NCBI GenBank assembly: GCA_015698045.1
Contig: BLAL01000059.1
Span: 191,001 to 255,000 of the forward strand
Source: Rhizophagus clarus
Taxonomy: Eukaryota > Glomeromycota > Glomeromycetes > Glomerales > Glomeraceae
DNA: 64,000 nucleotides
Reading direction: 5' to 3'
A program made the position numbers and the translations under genes. This document shows, piece after piece, positions 24,165 to 35,506 of the stretch. The first letter of the stretch is position 1. Every line of letters starts with the position of its first letter. The notes beneath the pieces are model-generated. The model was not told the DNA's origin, did no database searches, and was given only the letters and a program-made list of their open reading frames with translations.

Positions 24165-25133
24165 ACTTGTATTATAAATGACTAACTTTTTTATTAATTT
24201 ATTGTAATAAAATATAAAGTACATAATAAAATAAAAATATTAACAATAATAATTATACTTTTAAACACTTTACAAAAAATTTATAACTTGATAATACATT
24301 CAACAAATAAAACAATAAAATTTTTTAACTACATTAAACGAATTAAAAAGAAAAATCTATAAAAAAAGTAAACTAAAAAATTTCTTAATACATTATACAA
24401 TATGAAATCTAACATATTAAAATTTGTATCACATATTGGGTACCTGATATATGTAAGATAGAACTGTGCCTAATATATATTAAATAACATATTGGTGACC
24501 AATAGTTTAGATATCGGGGTCTTGGTAATTAGACATATTTTGAAGTGTAATAAATCAGATACCTGATATGTAAAAATACCTGATATTTATCTGATTAGCC
24601 GCTGATATATAAGTCCCTGATATGTACCCGATAGAATTGATTTAGACCAGTATATTATCTTATGAATTTACTTATATCCTTTAAATTAAAGTAATTTTAC
24701 TAAATAAAGTAATAAATTCCTAACTAACATTATCAAAATTTATCCAAATAAGAAAAGATTTTTATTGGTTTATTTTACATATTATTTTCTGTTTTTACTA
24801 TTTTGCAAGTTTTTTATTATTGTATTGTTATAATAATACATTATAATCTAATTAAATATATATTATTAATAGATTTTAATGTTTTTAAGATACATTAATT
24901 TTTATACTAATATTCTTAATTATTAGTCTACTTTTAAATGATTTCTACTTTATTAAAAATACTCCTATTATATAATTTATCACTAAATACAAAATTTTGC
25001 AATCTTTTCTTAAATTTTAAAATACTTATTATTAAAATGGATTTTATTCTTATATATGAAAAATGTTTGATATAATAAGAATAAAGTTTCTTCAGAATAT
25101 ATTCTCAATTGGTTTTATATCTTGTATAATATT
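24165..25133. other. AT-rich spacer with ACCTGATAT words
   Basis: No gene recognised. Between 24425 and 24640 the word ACCTGATAT and variants recur about five times in both orientations of spacing, suggesting a degraded short repeat. The rest is featureless AT-rich sequence. Confidence 0.4.
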
Positions 25134-25860
25134 ATGATAACTGAAAATCCTAGTAATACTGTTTCAATATTGCATTTACCTTTATATTCTAAAAAAAATA
25201 TACTGATAGATTTTATTAAAAAAAAAGCGTTAAGATCAGAATTATTTATCATATTATTACATCTTAGAAAAGTATTAGGAAGATTTAATAGTTGTATATA
25301 AACATAAAAATTTATCCTTTTAAATGAAGCTGAAATAACTATTAAAAAATGATATAAAGCTAATGTATAGATACCACCTAAATTATTTTAAGTAAATTCC
25401 AAATTAATTTGTACATTTTAACAGCCATAATTTCTAAATCCTAAATGTACAAATTGCAAAATTTATATATGTAATTTGTAAATTAATTTGGATTTATATA
25501 CTTGGGCTGTCATAATTCCAAATTATTTTGGATTTGATGGCATCTATAAGCTAATGATTACTTAAAATCACTTATTACTGAATCATATATAATAATAGAA
25601 TATAAAGGATCTGAGTCTAAAATAACAAAAATTTTGCTGGATATATAATTTTAAGTAATCATAATACATCACTTTGTATTAAAATGAATGATAAACATAT
25701 TATATGTTTAGATATATTATTTTACTGTAAAACAAATATAGAATATTTTAAACATTTAGGAAAATTTTTAAATAATTCAATTATACCTAATACTTTCATA
25801 AATTATTTATAATTAGAACTTTTTATATTGGATACTACCAAATATTCCTAATACAAAAAT
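25134..25860 (+). pseudogene. Decayed protein-coding fragment of unknown family, interrupted by a MITE
   Basis: A run of related open segments reads as diverged protein. The first begins MITENPSNTVSILHLPLYSK at 25134 and continues through LRKVLGRFNSCI to a stop. A second reads EAEITIKK, a TGA, then YKAN up to the MITE insertion point, and resumes after it as DYLKSLITESYIIIEYKG. A third reads SNHNTSLCIKMNDKHIICLD to IPNTFINYL. Removing the MITE with one target duplication puts the second segment back in frame, which argues that this was coding sequence when the MITE landed. I cannot assign a family. Stops and one or more frame changes show it is dead. Confidence 0.5.
25366..25548. mobile_element. 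183-bp MITE with 8-bp target duplication (hAT-like)
   Basis: The element starts TATAGATACCACC and ends with the imperfect reverse complement (GATGGCATCTATA). An identical 8-bp direct repeat, AGCTAATG, flanks it at 25358-25365 and 25549-25556. Internally it contains further self-complementary blocks (CCAAATTAATTTGTAC against TTTGTAAATTAATTTGG), so most of it can fold into one hairpin. An 8-bp duplication is the hallmark of hAT-superfamily insertion; there is no coding capacity. It sits inside a decayed gene. Confidence 0.8.
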
Positions 25861-26680
25861 GAGAGCAGCTATAATATGAAATCAACTTCTAATTCCTATT
25901 TGATTTATAAACAATTATATATCCTTATAGTTAGTAAAAAAGATTAATAAACTGAACTGTACAAAATTATATTAAGAATATTTTAAATAATGTGAAAGTA
26001 ATGAAGAAAACTATTTAGTGGTGCTATTCTTAGAAAGAAATTTTTACAAATTAGTATTGATCAGATATATTTATGATATATTGAAAAAAGAGAATACATT
26101 TTTGATTATTTTAGGATTGTAATCATGATGAGTCTAGCCTAAATAATATCAAGAAGTTTTTTGACACATTTCAACTCAATCTATTCAAAAATAAGATCTT
26201 ATAAAATATTAATCCTTAAATATCTAGATTAGTATGCCAAATTAACAGGTTTGCCAAGTATTTTGACAAATAAGATTTATTCTAATATATACAAAAAATA
26301 TAAAAAAAGAAACTGGTCATAATAAAGATGTTAGCCATAATTGATTAGATAATGCCGTAATATTACAACATATGCCATTACAGTTATGACACTTTTTGTA
26401 ATACTGTAATTAGGCCGTAATGCCATAATTGGGCCATAATGTCATAATTAGGCTTAATGCCTTAATGCCGCCTAAAGTTGCCTGCCAAAAGTCATTTGGC
26501 CTAATGCCAAAAGTTAAAACTTTCTACATAATGCCGCAACATAATTTTGGTATATATAGTATTAGTGTAATAATATTTTTAATTCGTATTAATAAAAAAA
26601 AATGTTAAAAATATTTAATATTTTTTTAATTCGTATTAGAAATAATAAAATGGTTAATTAACATTTTTTTAAATACATAT

Positions 26681-27213
26681 TAATAAAAAAAGCTGTGATT
26701 TTATTATTTAAGAAAACTACGATTTTATTAATAAAGAAAGCTGTGATTTTATAAATAAACAATTTTATTAAAAAAAAAGCCGCAATTTATTAGATTTATT
26801 AATAAAAAAAGCCACGATTTTGTTAATAAATGATTTTATTAATAAAAATAAGCCACAATTTTATTAATAAAAAATAAGCTGTGATTTTATTAATAAAAAA
26901 TAAGCCACAATTTTATTAATAAAAAATAAGCTGTGATTTTATTAATAAAAAATAAGCCACAATTTTATTAATAAAAAATAAGCCATGATTTTATTAATAA
27001 AAGATAAGCTGCGATTTTATTAATAAAACAAAATCGCGATTTTTGCTAATAAAAAAAGCCGTGATTTTGTTAATAAAAAAACCACTATTTTATTAATAAA
27101 AAAACTGTGATTTTGTTAATAAAATAATTTGTTAATAAAAAAAGAGCTGCAATTTTGTTAATAAAAAAAGCTGCGATTTTATTAATAAAAAAAGCTGCGA
27201 TTTTATTAATGAT
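26681..27213. repeat. 26-bp tandem array (TTATTAATAAAAAATAAGCYRYR)
   Basis: About twenty imperfect copies of a 26-bp unit made of a TTTTATTAATAAAAAA palindrome-like core plus a variable GCCACAA or GCTGTGA hexamer. The two hexamer types alternate in the central copies (26850-27000). The array is bordered on both sides by TAATGCC/GGCATTA-rich sequence that is mutually inverted. Confidence 0.8.
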
Positions 27214-27710
27214 CTCATATAAAATAAGCCAATTATAATTACGGCATAATTACAATATTACAGCACAATTACGGCATTATAACTTTTGCACTCCGAAGAA
27301 GCTAGGTTGCAATCTATTACTTACAACATTGTGTCTTATAATTACAGTTATAGGTAACATCTTTAGGTCATAAATCATAGTATCAAAAGTTATGACAAGC
27401 ATGTTAACAAGCCTTGATTTTAAGTATATTATTTATAAAGCCAAACCTGATCCAGAATTAAATATTAATAAAGTATCATAAATATTTTTCTTGTTTATTA
27501 CTTGATATATAAATTTCAAGATTGTGATGTAATTAATTAACTGATGAGTCAAATAAATCTATATGATAATTAATTTTATTATATATACTATAATTAGTTT
27601 TCAAAATAAATATTTGAAAACTAAAATTTTTTTCTTTAATTACTTTTAAAAAAAACTCTTACTTATTTTCATTAAATCAATAGTCTTCCTTTTTTTTTGA
27701 ACTGAAAAAA

Positions 27711-28868
27711 ATGTCCATTGATGCAATACAAGTTCTCAGAATACTAATTAATAGTCTCATTTTAATTGAAGAAGAAAAAGATACTTTGCAAAAATATTTC
27801 ATTGGAAATAAAAAACAACAAAATGATATATTAGCTTTCCTTTCTGACTATCTAATAAATAAACAGAAACTTGTATTCTTAAGATCTCTAATCTTTATGC
27901 ATATCTGGTATGTTTTTTAGAAATTTAATTAAAATATAAAATAATGTGCTTGATTTATTATTTCGTTTTTTTTGCCTGTTTATTATATTTATCAATAATA
28001 CCAAATACTTACTTATTCTTATATTTTCTTTCTTATTTCTTATCATTAAACCCACCCAAAAAACATATTTGTATTATTATAAATCAATTCATTGTTAGTA
28101 ATAACTTATAATAAATTTGGTCAATATGATTAGGATAATTGTTTTTTTCACAATAATATTAAATATACTGAATTACTGATTAAATATATTTGTTTTTATT
28201 ATAAAGATAATGATCTGACAAGATTTATACAAACTTTAAAAAATACAACATTTAATGCAATAATAAATAATCTTTTTGAGTTGAATAAAAATACTAATTT
28301 TTTTAGATTAAATAATTAACTATCAAAAATTTATATTTATAAATGCTATAGTGATCTGCTCAAGATTGTTCAAAATAATAACAAAAGAAAATTTTATATT
28401 TTGGGTAATTTTAGAATTGAAAAAATATTTTTTGGTTATTTCTTATTTTATAATCTTATGAAGGGTAATGCAACAATTATATATGACCTTCATTCTATGA
28501 AAAATGAAGTTATTAGAAATAAGAGTTTTTATGTTAATGAAACAGATAAAAAATTATTAGAAAATACATGCATAATAAAAATATATAATATATTGTGAAT
28601 GAAAAAATGCTAGATAAAATTATTATTAAGATAATCCTTATTTGCTTATCAAAAAAGAACTACTATCATGATTTTGATAAATATAACCAGATATTCAAAT
28701 TATACTAGTTTAAATTTGAAAAAAAAAATTAATTATTGCAGAAAAATTATTTTTAAGGATCTTAATAGAAACCTGATTAAGGAATTATATAATAAACAAA
28801 AAGTATTTTTCAATTTATTTTATAGAGTACATAAAATAAAACAATTTAACTTAAGTTTTAGCAAGTGA
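27711..28868 (+). pseudogene. Decayed AT-rich coding remnant, unknown family
   Basis: Three open segments on the same strand look protein-like rather than random. 27711-27907 begins MSIDAIQVLRILINSLILIE and ends at a GTATGT donor-like site. 28209-28598, with one in-frame TAA, reads NDLTRFIQTLKNTTFNAIIN and later KGNATIIYDLHSMKNEVIRN. 28668-28868 is Lys/Asn-rich. The obvious acceptor (28206) joins out of frame, so I treat this as a broken gene or several dead fragments. No family recognised. The sequence from 28869 to 29357 adds only AT-rich debris, perhaps the tail of the LINE-like element to the right. Confidence 0.3.
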
Positions 28869-29357
28869 TTGATACCTATTATGAAATGTAATTTAATACA
28901 TTGGCAAAAGTGATAGTAGTCAAAATATTAATCATATGCTTGTCCATATATAGACAAATATTTTAAGAATAACAAAACTGATATTAAAGAGGTATAGAAC
29001 TAATAAAAGATACTGAAAGTAAAAAAGAGGTCAAATGTATTTTTAAGAAATATTTTTTTTTTTTGTAGTCAAAACTAGTGCCATTTCATTTTATTAACAA
29101 CAATCTTGACGGATACAGATTAACAATAAAAAGGCTAACTCATCTAATAGGCCGCAGTTACTATTGACAAAAATAAGTCATAACTTACTATGTTAGCCTA
29201 TTCTCAAAGATGTAATAGGAAGTCTATACATAAGTTTAAAGAAATAAGGGAAACGAAAGAAAAAAGGAGATATTCTAGAAGAATAAAATAATAAAACAAT
29301 AATATAACTAAATCAAAAGATTCCTATATGCTAAATTGTTAAATCTAGACTACAAAA

Positions 29358-30942
29358 TCATATAAATTGTTCCAAAAGAGCCTTCAGTCCTGCTATTAAG
29401 TGATTCACATCAGGCCAATTGGACTAGTTAGATCGGTTGTGAGAGTTCTTCTTAGTGGTCTGTCCAGAGTTCAATGAAACTTTATCCTTCTTGTTCTAGT
29501 TATAGAACCTACAGTTTCCTGAAAATTGAGAATTAGTATCTTGATGAGAGATAGGCTTAAAGTATCTAGAAGTATTGCCAGTATTGTCAAATCTAACTGG
29601 AGGATATTTCTTAAATCTAAGTTTAGGCGGAGAATAACAACACCATAACAAACTAACATCATTCCAAAGTTGAAGGGTATTTATACATTTAGAAGCTTGA
29701 TCTATATTGCGAAATATCCAATCAACTTCCTTTGCCCTGAGGATTCTTTAATAATTTTGAAAGATTTTATTCTGCTCTCAGTCAAAAAGTTGCTGAGAGT
29801 ACAGTTGGGAAAGAAAGAGGAGTCAATCATATTTGCTGGTATATCAGTGATAACTGCTTAGAATTTTTCTCTTTGTTTACATTCTGAAAAATTCCACGAT
29901 GCTAAAAACTATCTAATAGGGATTCCTCCTAGTTCAACAGTCCACTCGCCTCTATTATATGCTTTAAGGCACGCGTGATTTGGTATCAATCTTACCCTTG
30001 CTGAAAGATACTTCTTGTGCACTCTAGTACTGATTGATATGATCTTTCCCTAGAAACTTAGGTTCCCAAGGAGAGTATAACTATCCCACTTAACTGGTAT
30101 ATCATATACTATTAAATCCAACAGCTGTACCTATTCTTCCTGCTGAGCACAATAACCGGTAAAGATAAGGTTAGAATTATTGAAATTATCTGCTAAATGT
30201 TTCTATTTCCTCTTTTTGTCTTATGTATTCTGTGGCTGCTCTATAGGTTTTTTGCCATCACTATCCTTTGAGAGAATTACTGGTTGAGAAGAAATATTGT
30301 TAAAAGTAACCACTTTAGATCTGGAAGGTGTTTACTCAGGTAACTGGCCACTAGGAATGATAAAGGGATTATCATCTAGCATTTGCTGTTGTTGTTGGAT
30401 TTCTTCAGCTTCTTTCTAACAGATTTTTTCTAAGTCCTAGATAAAGGCGTAGCAGGTGGTATGATTGGATTGTAATGATGTAGGGTACTAAGTACCTTAC
30501 CCATTGTGTTCCTTATTATGTCATCCAAATTCATAGAATCTGATTAGTATTGTATGGGTTGAGAAATTGCTATATCAGGAATGAGTTATTGTTGTTGCAC
30601 AGGGGTCTGAGTTTTCAAATTTGCTATGCAGATCTTCCAGTCATGATATCTGAAATTTTTAGCAAAACGACCAAGAAGAGTCGCAATGAAAGAGGATAAT
30701 AGAGGAGACCTAGGGCGAGGTTGTATATATTCTAGTAGCTCTATTATTTGCATAACATCTTTGTTTTGTCCAAGAAAAGATTTCAGAAGTTCATCATCCA
30801 TTTCTAACTTGCTGAAAATATTCTTGTGCTGTATTATTATGGCTCAGACAGCCATGTTTATAATCTTAAATATCTGTTCTTTACAGTGCTTAAAAAACCA
30901 CTTTGGGTCGCTATAAAGTGTTTTTTGGATTAAGGAATCCAT
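29358..30942 (-). pseudogene. Degenerate LINE-type retrotransposon ORF1 (gag-like)
   Basis: Read from the minus strand, an almost continuous conceptual frame runs from an ATG at 30942 (MDSLIQKTLYSDPKWFFKHC) to a stop at 29358, interrupted by about 14 stop codons and at least two frameshifts. The middle contains a short RNA-binding-like stretch (VYDIPVKWDSYTLLGNLSF, then GEWTVELGGIPIR) similar to the RRM/DUF4283-like core of LINE ORF1 proteins. The C-terminal part is Asn/Lys/Ser-rich and ends in VNHLIAGLKALLEQFI. Every stop I could place by context is one transition from CAA/CAG, TGG or CGA. No reverse transcriptase domain was found downstream (29.0-29.3 kb), so the element is 3'-truncated or too decayed to see. 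The LINE assignment is inference; the coding decay is direct. Confidence 0.6.
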
Positions 30943-32113
30943 TTTTATTATTTATTTACAGTATTTCTTAACAAAATAAATGTCCTATAGACAAAATAAA
31001 ATATTTTTTTTCTGTGAAAATTTGGTTCACAGATCAACTATTTTTAAAAAATATTATATGCAAACAATTATAAAATATACTTAGATAAAATAATAATTCA
31101 AAAATGTAATAATGAACTAATTACAGGCAGAAGTAAAAGTATACTTAGATAATAGTAAAAATAGCAAAAATGTATATTATGATTGCTATTTTGAACAGAT
31201 TGTTTATTAGATATTTTACTTTTTTTTAAAATCTAATAACTGTAACATTTTACTTAAATTAACTCTTTCTAAATAGGATTAGATACTCAAATTTTTTGAA
31301 ATTAAAATAATTGAAGATAATAAATATTGTCAATAAGTCAAACTTTTTTAACAAATAATCTTCAAATACTTTTTTTTAGATTACTATTGTTACAAATCAT
31401 CCTATTAAGTTAATTGGTTTGAATTTACTTAAAGAAAATTAGCAAAAAAACAAAAGAATTAATTTTTATTTTGCTATTTTAACAAGGTTATTTGATAGTT
31501 ATAAAAAGTAAAAATTTATTATTATAAGTAATACTAATGTCTAAAGATTACTAAATTGAATTAAAATTATATTAATAATATACCCTTGAAATTAATTTAA
31601 GTATAGGATTAAGATTAGAAAATATTGGTAAATTAAGAATTATTAACTAGAACTTTGAATTTTCAGTTCAGTTTTATTTTTAATTCCAATTTAACTCTCT
31701 AATATAAAATTTTACTGAAAGTGTTTTCAGCCTAAAATTTTTACTGAAAAAATATTTTTGGTTTAAAAATTAGTTCTTGTTGTACTTTCAGATCAAAAAA
31801 TGAAACTGAAACTGCTTTTTTCAAAAAATATTTCAAACTGAAAATGTTTTCAGATGAAGTTTTTTAACTAAAAAATATTTTTCAGTTAAAAGATGATTTT
31901 AAAAATATTTTTCAATAAAAATTTTATTCTGAAAAGCATTCAGTAAGGAACCAAGTTCAGAATTGAAAATAAAATCAAAAACAGAACTAAACCAGAAATT
32001 CAAAGCTCTATTATTAATAAAATTCTAACCTCCATAATTTTTCTTTACACTAGAATTCTAAAATAAATAATACATGATAAAGTTTATACTAAAATATTTT
32101 AAAACTACACATA
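30943..32113. other. AT-rich spacer between two dead transposons
   Basis: No gene recognised. The first ~100 bp may be 5' leader of the LINE-like element. From 31660 to 31990 the word CTGAAA and its variants recur in self-complementary arrangements (TTTTCAG and CTGAAAA), giving possible weak hairpins. Confidence 0.4.
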
Positions 32114-32115
32114 TA

Positions 32116-34387
32116 CAGTCAACTCTCTTTAAGTGCACCCCCCTTAGGACCGGGTATAAACGTGCACTTATAGAGGGTGTGCATTTACAAAATTTAACAT
32201 GATGGATTAAAAAAATATACATTATTATTTACAGTATTATATTATCATTTACTTTATTACATTTAAGAATATTATTGAGATACATTATACTAAAATTAAT
32301 TATACTAAAATTAATTATACTGCACTAAAATTATTATTATTAAAATACTGATTTATGGTGGTTTGCTGCATTGAATTTTTCTATTTCTTTTTAACAAATT
32401 TTTCAAGTAAATTCACTAATTTTAATTCCTTATACGCGTTTTCCTGTTGAAGTAAAAACGTATTTACTTTTTTCAAGCTTTTTAATGCTATATTAAAGCT
32501 AATAACTTCCTCTTTAATACTATCATCTACTTCATCTAAATCATTATCAGTGTTATTCTCATTTGATTTTTTCTTAAAATTGTTTACAATTTCTGCAATA
32601 ATTTCATCATTATCATGAATCTCACTTACAATATTCTCTTCGGAAATAGTAAGATACTCTTCTAATTCCATCATATCAAGAAAATTAAGAGCATTAAGAG
32701 CATTGGTAAGCTCATCAGACACATCACGATCATCTAAAGAAAAATCTGGATCAACATTAGTATCGATAGGAAGGATCTTTGTATGATGCCAGCAATTGTA
32801 AATAGTTTCAGCCGTAATATTATTCCAACCTTGAATAATATATTGAATTGCTTGCAGTACACTCATTTTAAATCTTGTGCACGCTCACCAGCTTCAACTT
32901 GTTCTAATATCCAGCTAAAATTATTATGTTAAATTAATAAAATAAATAAAATAAAATGAATTTTATAACTTACTGAATATGAAAGTAGCGGTAATGTCTC
33001 TTAAAAGACATGATAATTCCAGAATCCATCAGCTGGATCTTTGAAGTTGTATTTGGAGGTAAAAAATAAACTTCAACATGTGGAAGAACCAGACCTTGTA
33101 GCTTATGACTTGAGCAATTGTCAAGCAATAATAAAACACGTTGACCTCCATATTTCTGGGCAACCTGATAATCAAATTCTTGAAGCCACTCTTGAAAAAG
33201 AGTTATAATCATCTAAGCCTTATTATTGTTTCAATACTTCATTAGCAGATTATTAATATTTACATTTTTAAAACATTACGGCTTGGCAAATTTTCCAATT
33301 ATTAGAGGATCCAGTTTGTATGACCTATCAGTATTTGCACATAAAGCAATTGAGAGATACTCCTTATTTTTTTTTCATCCAGAAATACGTTTTGTGGCTA
33401 GTGTTCAATCTGATTCTAGTCTATAAAAATAAAAATAATGTTAATCTTTCTTAATTTAATTATCAATATAAAATATTAAACAAAATTTAAAACATTACTG
33501 GTAAAAAAGTGCTGTTTCATCCATATTGTAAATTCTTTCAAGAGAATAGCTTGCACATTTATTACGCAACAGTGGCAAAGCTTCATCAATAGCGGTTTGG
33601 TCAGAAGATGCTGCTTCTCCATGAAGTTTTTCCTGATGATTCTTGTTTCTTTTCTTAAATCCTTGAAGCCAGCCAGAGGAAAATTGTAATGTATCCTTAA
33701 GAATTTCTAGCTCACTTGCTAGCAATTTTGCTTTTTCAATAAGTATTGCATCACTTAGAATTATTTGATGTTGATATCTTAACACAAACTCTTTAAGTGC
33801 AAGTTCGAGTTCCAGACACATAACAGACCTATGACATTTTTGTTCTGGGTTAGTTACTTCAGTGCTAAGTCGTTTGTTTTTAGTTTGTAAGATTCATGTA
33901 ATAGTAAATTCGTCAACTCTAACCTCCCATTTTTGCTCCACCCAATCTATATATTGTTTCTGAGTTAATGATCTGTTATTATTAGCATAAATACAGAGTT
34001 CATGCTTTTGGGAATAAGTTAGAATAACTGGCTTTTTCTTAAGAACCATATCATATATGTTTTATACGTCACAAACCGCAGCGAGATAAAACCGCAGCAT
34101 AAAAGATATACGCGCAGTAAAATTACGCAATATTTATTTAACAAAAGATTATATTACACCATTTTTACCCCTTGATTTACACAAAAATTTATTGGTGAAT
34201 CAAAGACTTAAATCACGTGAGTGCATTTATAAAATATACTTTAATATAGACGGATTGGAAAATTTACTGCACGGTGTTAATAAAAAGTGTGCACTTAGCT
34301 ACTAAATCCCAAGCTCAGGACTGAACTTGAGAGTGTATTTAAAGATGGAGTGTACTTATAGAAAGTGCACTTAGAGAGAGTTGACTG
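32116..34387. mobile_element. Complete but inactive pogo/Tigger-type DNA transposon
   Basis: A 2,272-bp element flanked by a TA target duplication (32114-32115 and 34388-34389). The terminal inverted repeats begin CAGTCAACTCTC and continue to TAAGTGCAC for about 22-23 bp with one mismatch. The word GTGCACTT recurs subterminally at both ends. It contains a single minus-strand transposase gene with CENP-B-type helix-turn-helix and DDE_1 domains. TA duplication, CAGT-type termini and this transposase architecture are characteristic of the pogo/Tigger/Fot1 group of the Tc1-mariner superfamily. Stops in the transposase mean it cannot move by itself, though the ends are intact and could in principle be mobilised in trans. 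Confidence 0.93.
32381..34049 (-). pseudogene. Tigger/pogo transposase (HTH CENP-B + DDE_1), disrupted
   Basis: The conceptual product starts at an ATG at 34049 (MVLKKKPVILTYSQKHELCI). It shows an N-terminal helix-turn-helix, a CENP-B HTH block (SSGWLQGFKKRNKN), and the DDE catalytic core with acidic residues visible in RIYNMDETALFYQ, LLLLDNCSSHK and LMDSGIIMSFKRHYR. The C-terminal half (32866-32381) is helical and acidic. Two probable introns, 33421-33498 and one near 32920-32970, have GT-AG ends. Lesions: six in-frame stops (four TGA, one TAA, one TAG), each one transition from Arg, Gln or Trp, plus a frameshift beside an A-run just before 32866. The catalytic residues themselves are conserved, so inactivation was probably recent. 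It lies entirely within the flanking inverted repeats. Confidence 0.92.
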
Positions 34388-34389
34388 TA

Positions 34390-35329
34390 TCATATTTTAA
34401 ATCAATGATTCCATGACTTAATCAAAAGAAAATATATATACACACTTTTTAAAATCCCATAATCTATTCCATTATGTATTTGTAAATTTGGTAAATCAAT
34501 TGCACTAATTGTGCCTTTACTTTATTGATTATATAAAAAAAAAATGGATCAAAATATATAGATAAATAAAATGACTAATTATATGCAAGGATCTTACATT
34601 ACACAGTCTTTATTCATTCACCTTACTTTATATTTTTACCAATACTTATTATTATCCTTATAAAAAAAGATCATCCAATATTTATGCAATATTTGTTCAA
34701 TTCTATGTGAAAATCATTCAATTATTACAATTTTTGGATAAAAATGACCATGCAGTTATTTATAATGTGTTAAAAGTGTGCAATTTTTATACAATTAAAA
34801 ATAAACTTAAATTTAAGATATAGAAAATGTTCAATTTTTATGCAATAAAAATTTTAGGGTATAAAATTTGTATTTAACATACAGAAAGCATTCAATTTTT
34901 GAGTAATCCTATCTAATCTACTATACAATATTTGACCACTTTTTGGGGCAAATAAACCATTTTTAACCATCATTATGAATATATTTTCCTAAGTGATTTA
35001 TGCAGTAAGTTTAAACAAAATTCAACTGCATATTTGTTTATAAATAGGTATCTTCTGGACCTATTGGTACAATTTTTGTAGTGCTTCGTAACTAAAAAAA
35101 AGTCCAAACTTTTATTAAGTTACAGAATTAGTTCTGGCTAGAATTATAATTTGACCAGATTTATGCATCTTAAAATTATATATTAAACACATGATCTGAT
35201 TATCAAAATAAATATGATGTGAAATGTTTGTTTTTTTTTTAAATCTTTTTAACTTCAAAATTTCAGGTAAGAAAAACTTGTTTTCTATTATCTTTTTATT
35301 TATTTTCCTATCTTTTTTACATTTTAACG
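34390..35329. other. AT-rich spacer
   Basis: No gene recognised. Between 34,700 and 34,900 the phrase TTCAATTTTTATGCAAT and near copies occur several times in direct and inverted form, which may be an old MITE. The rest is featureless. Confidence 0.4.
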
Positions 35330-35332
35330 TTA

Positions 35333-35503
35333 GGGCAGTGACATATATTAGCTAATATTTTTTTATTATAGGCACTTACCCTCTACTTCCAGGTAAGATA
35401 TCTTGGTCATGTACAACTAATCATATTTTTTAAAAATTGTGTAACTTAAGATTTTCACTTATCCTTCCACTCCTAAAATATTAGCTAATATATGTTACTG
35501 CCC
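35333..35503. mobile_element. 171-bp MITE with TTA target duplication (PIF/Harbinger-like)
   Basis: The terminal inverted repeats begin GGGCAGT and run ~28 bp (through ATATATTAGCTAATATTTT) with one mismatch. TTA flanks both ends (35330-35332 and 35504-35506). Three-base TWA duplications with G/C-rich short termini are typical of PIF/Harbinger insertions. There is no coding capacity. Confidence 0.85.
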
Positions 35504-35506
35504 TTA

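Noticed and set aside
29041..29357. Reverse transcriptase/endonuclease ORF2 downstream of the LINE-like ORF1
   Set aside because: No endonuclease or YXDD-type motif in any minus-strand frame; too short and decayed.
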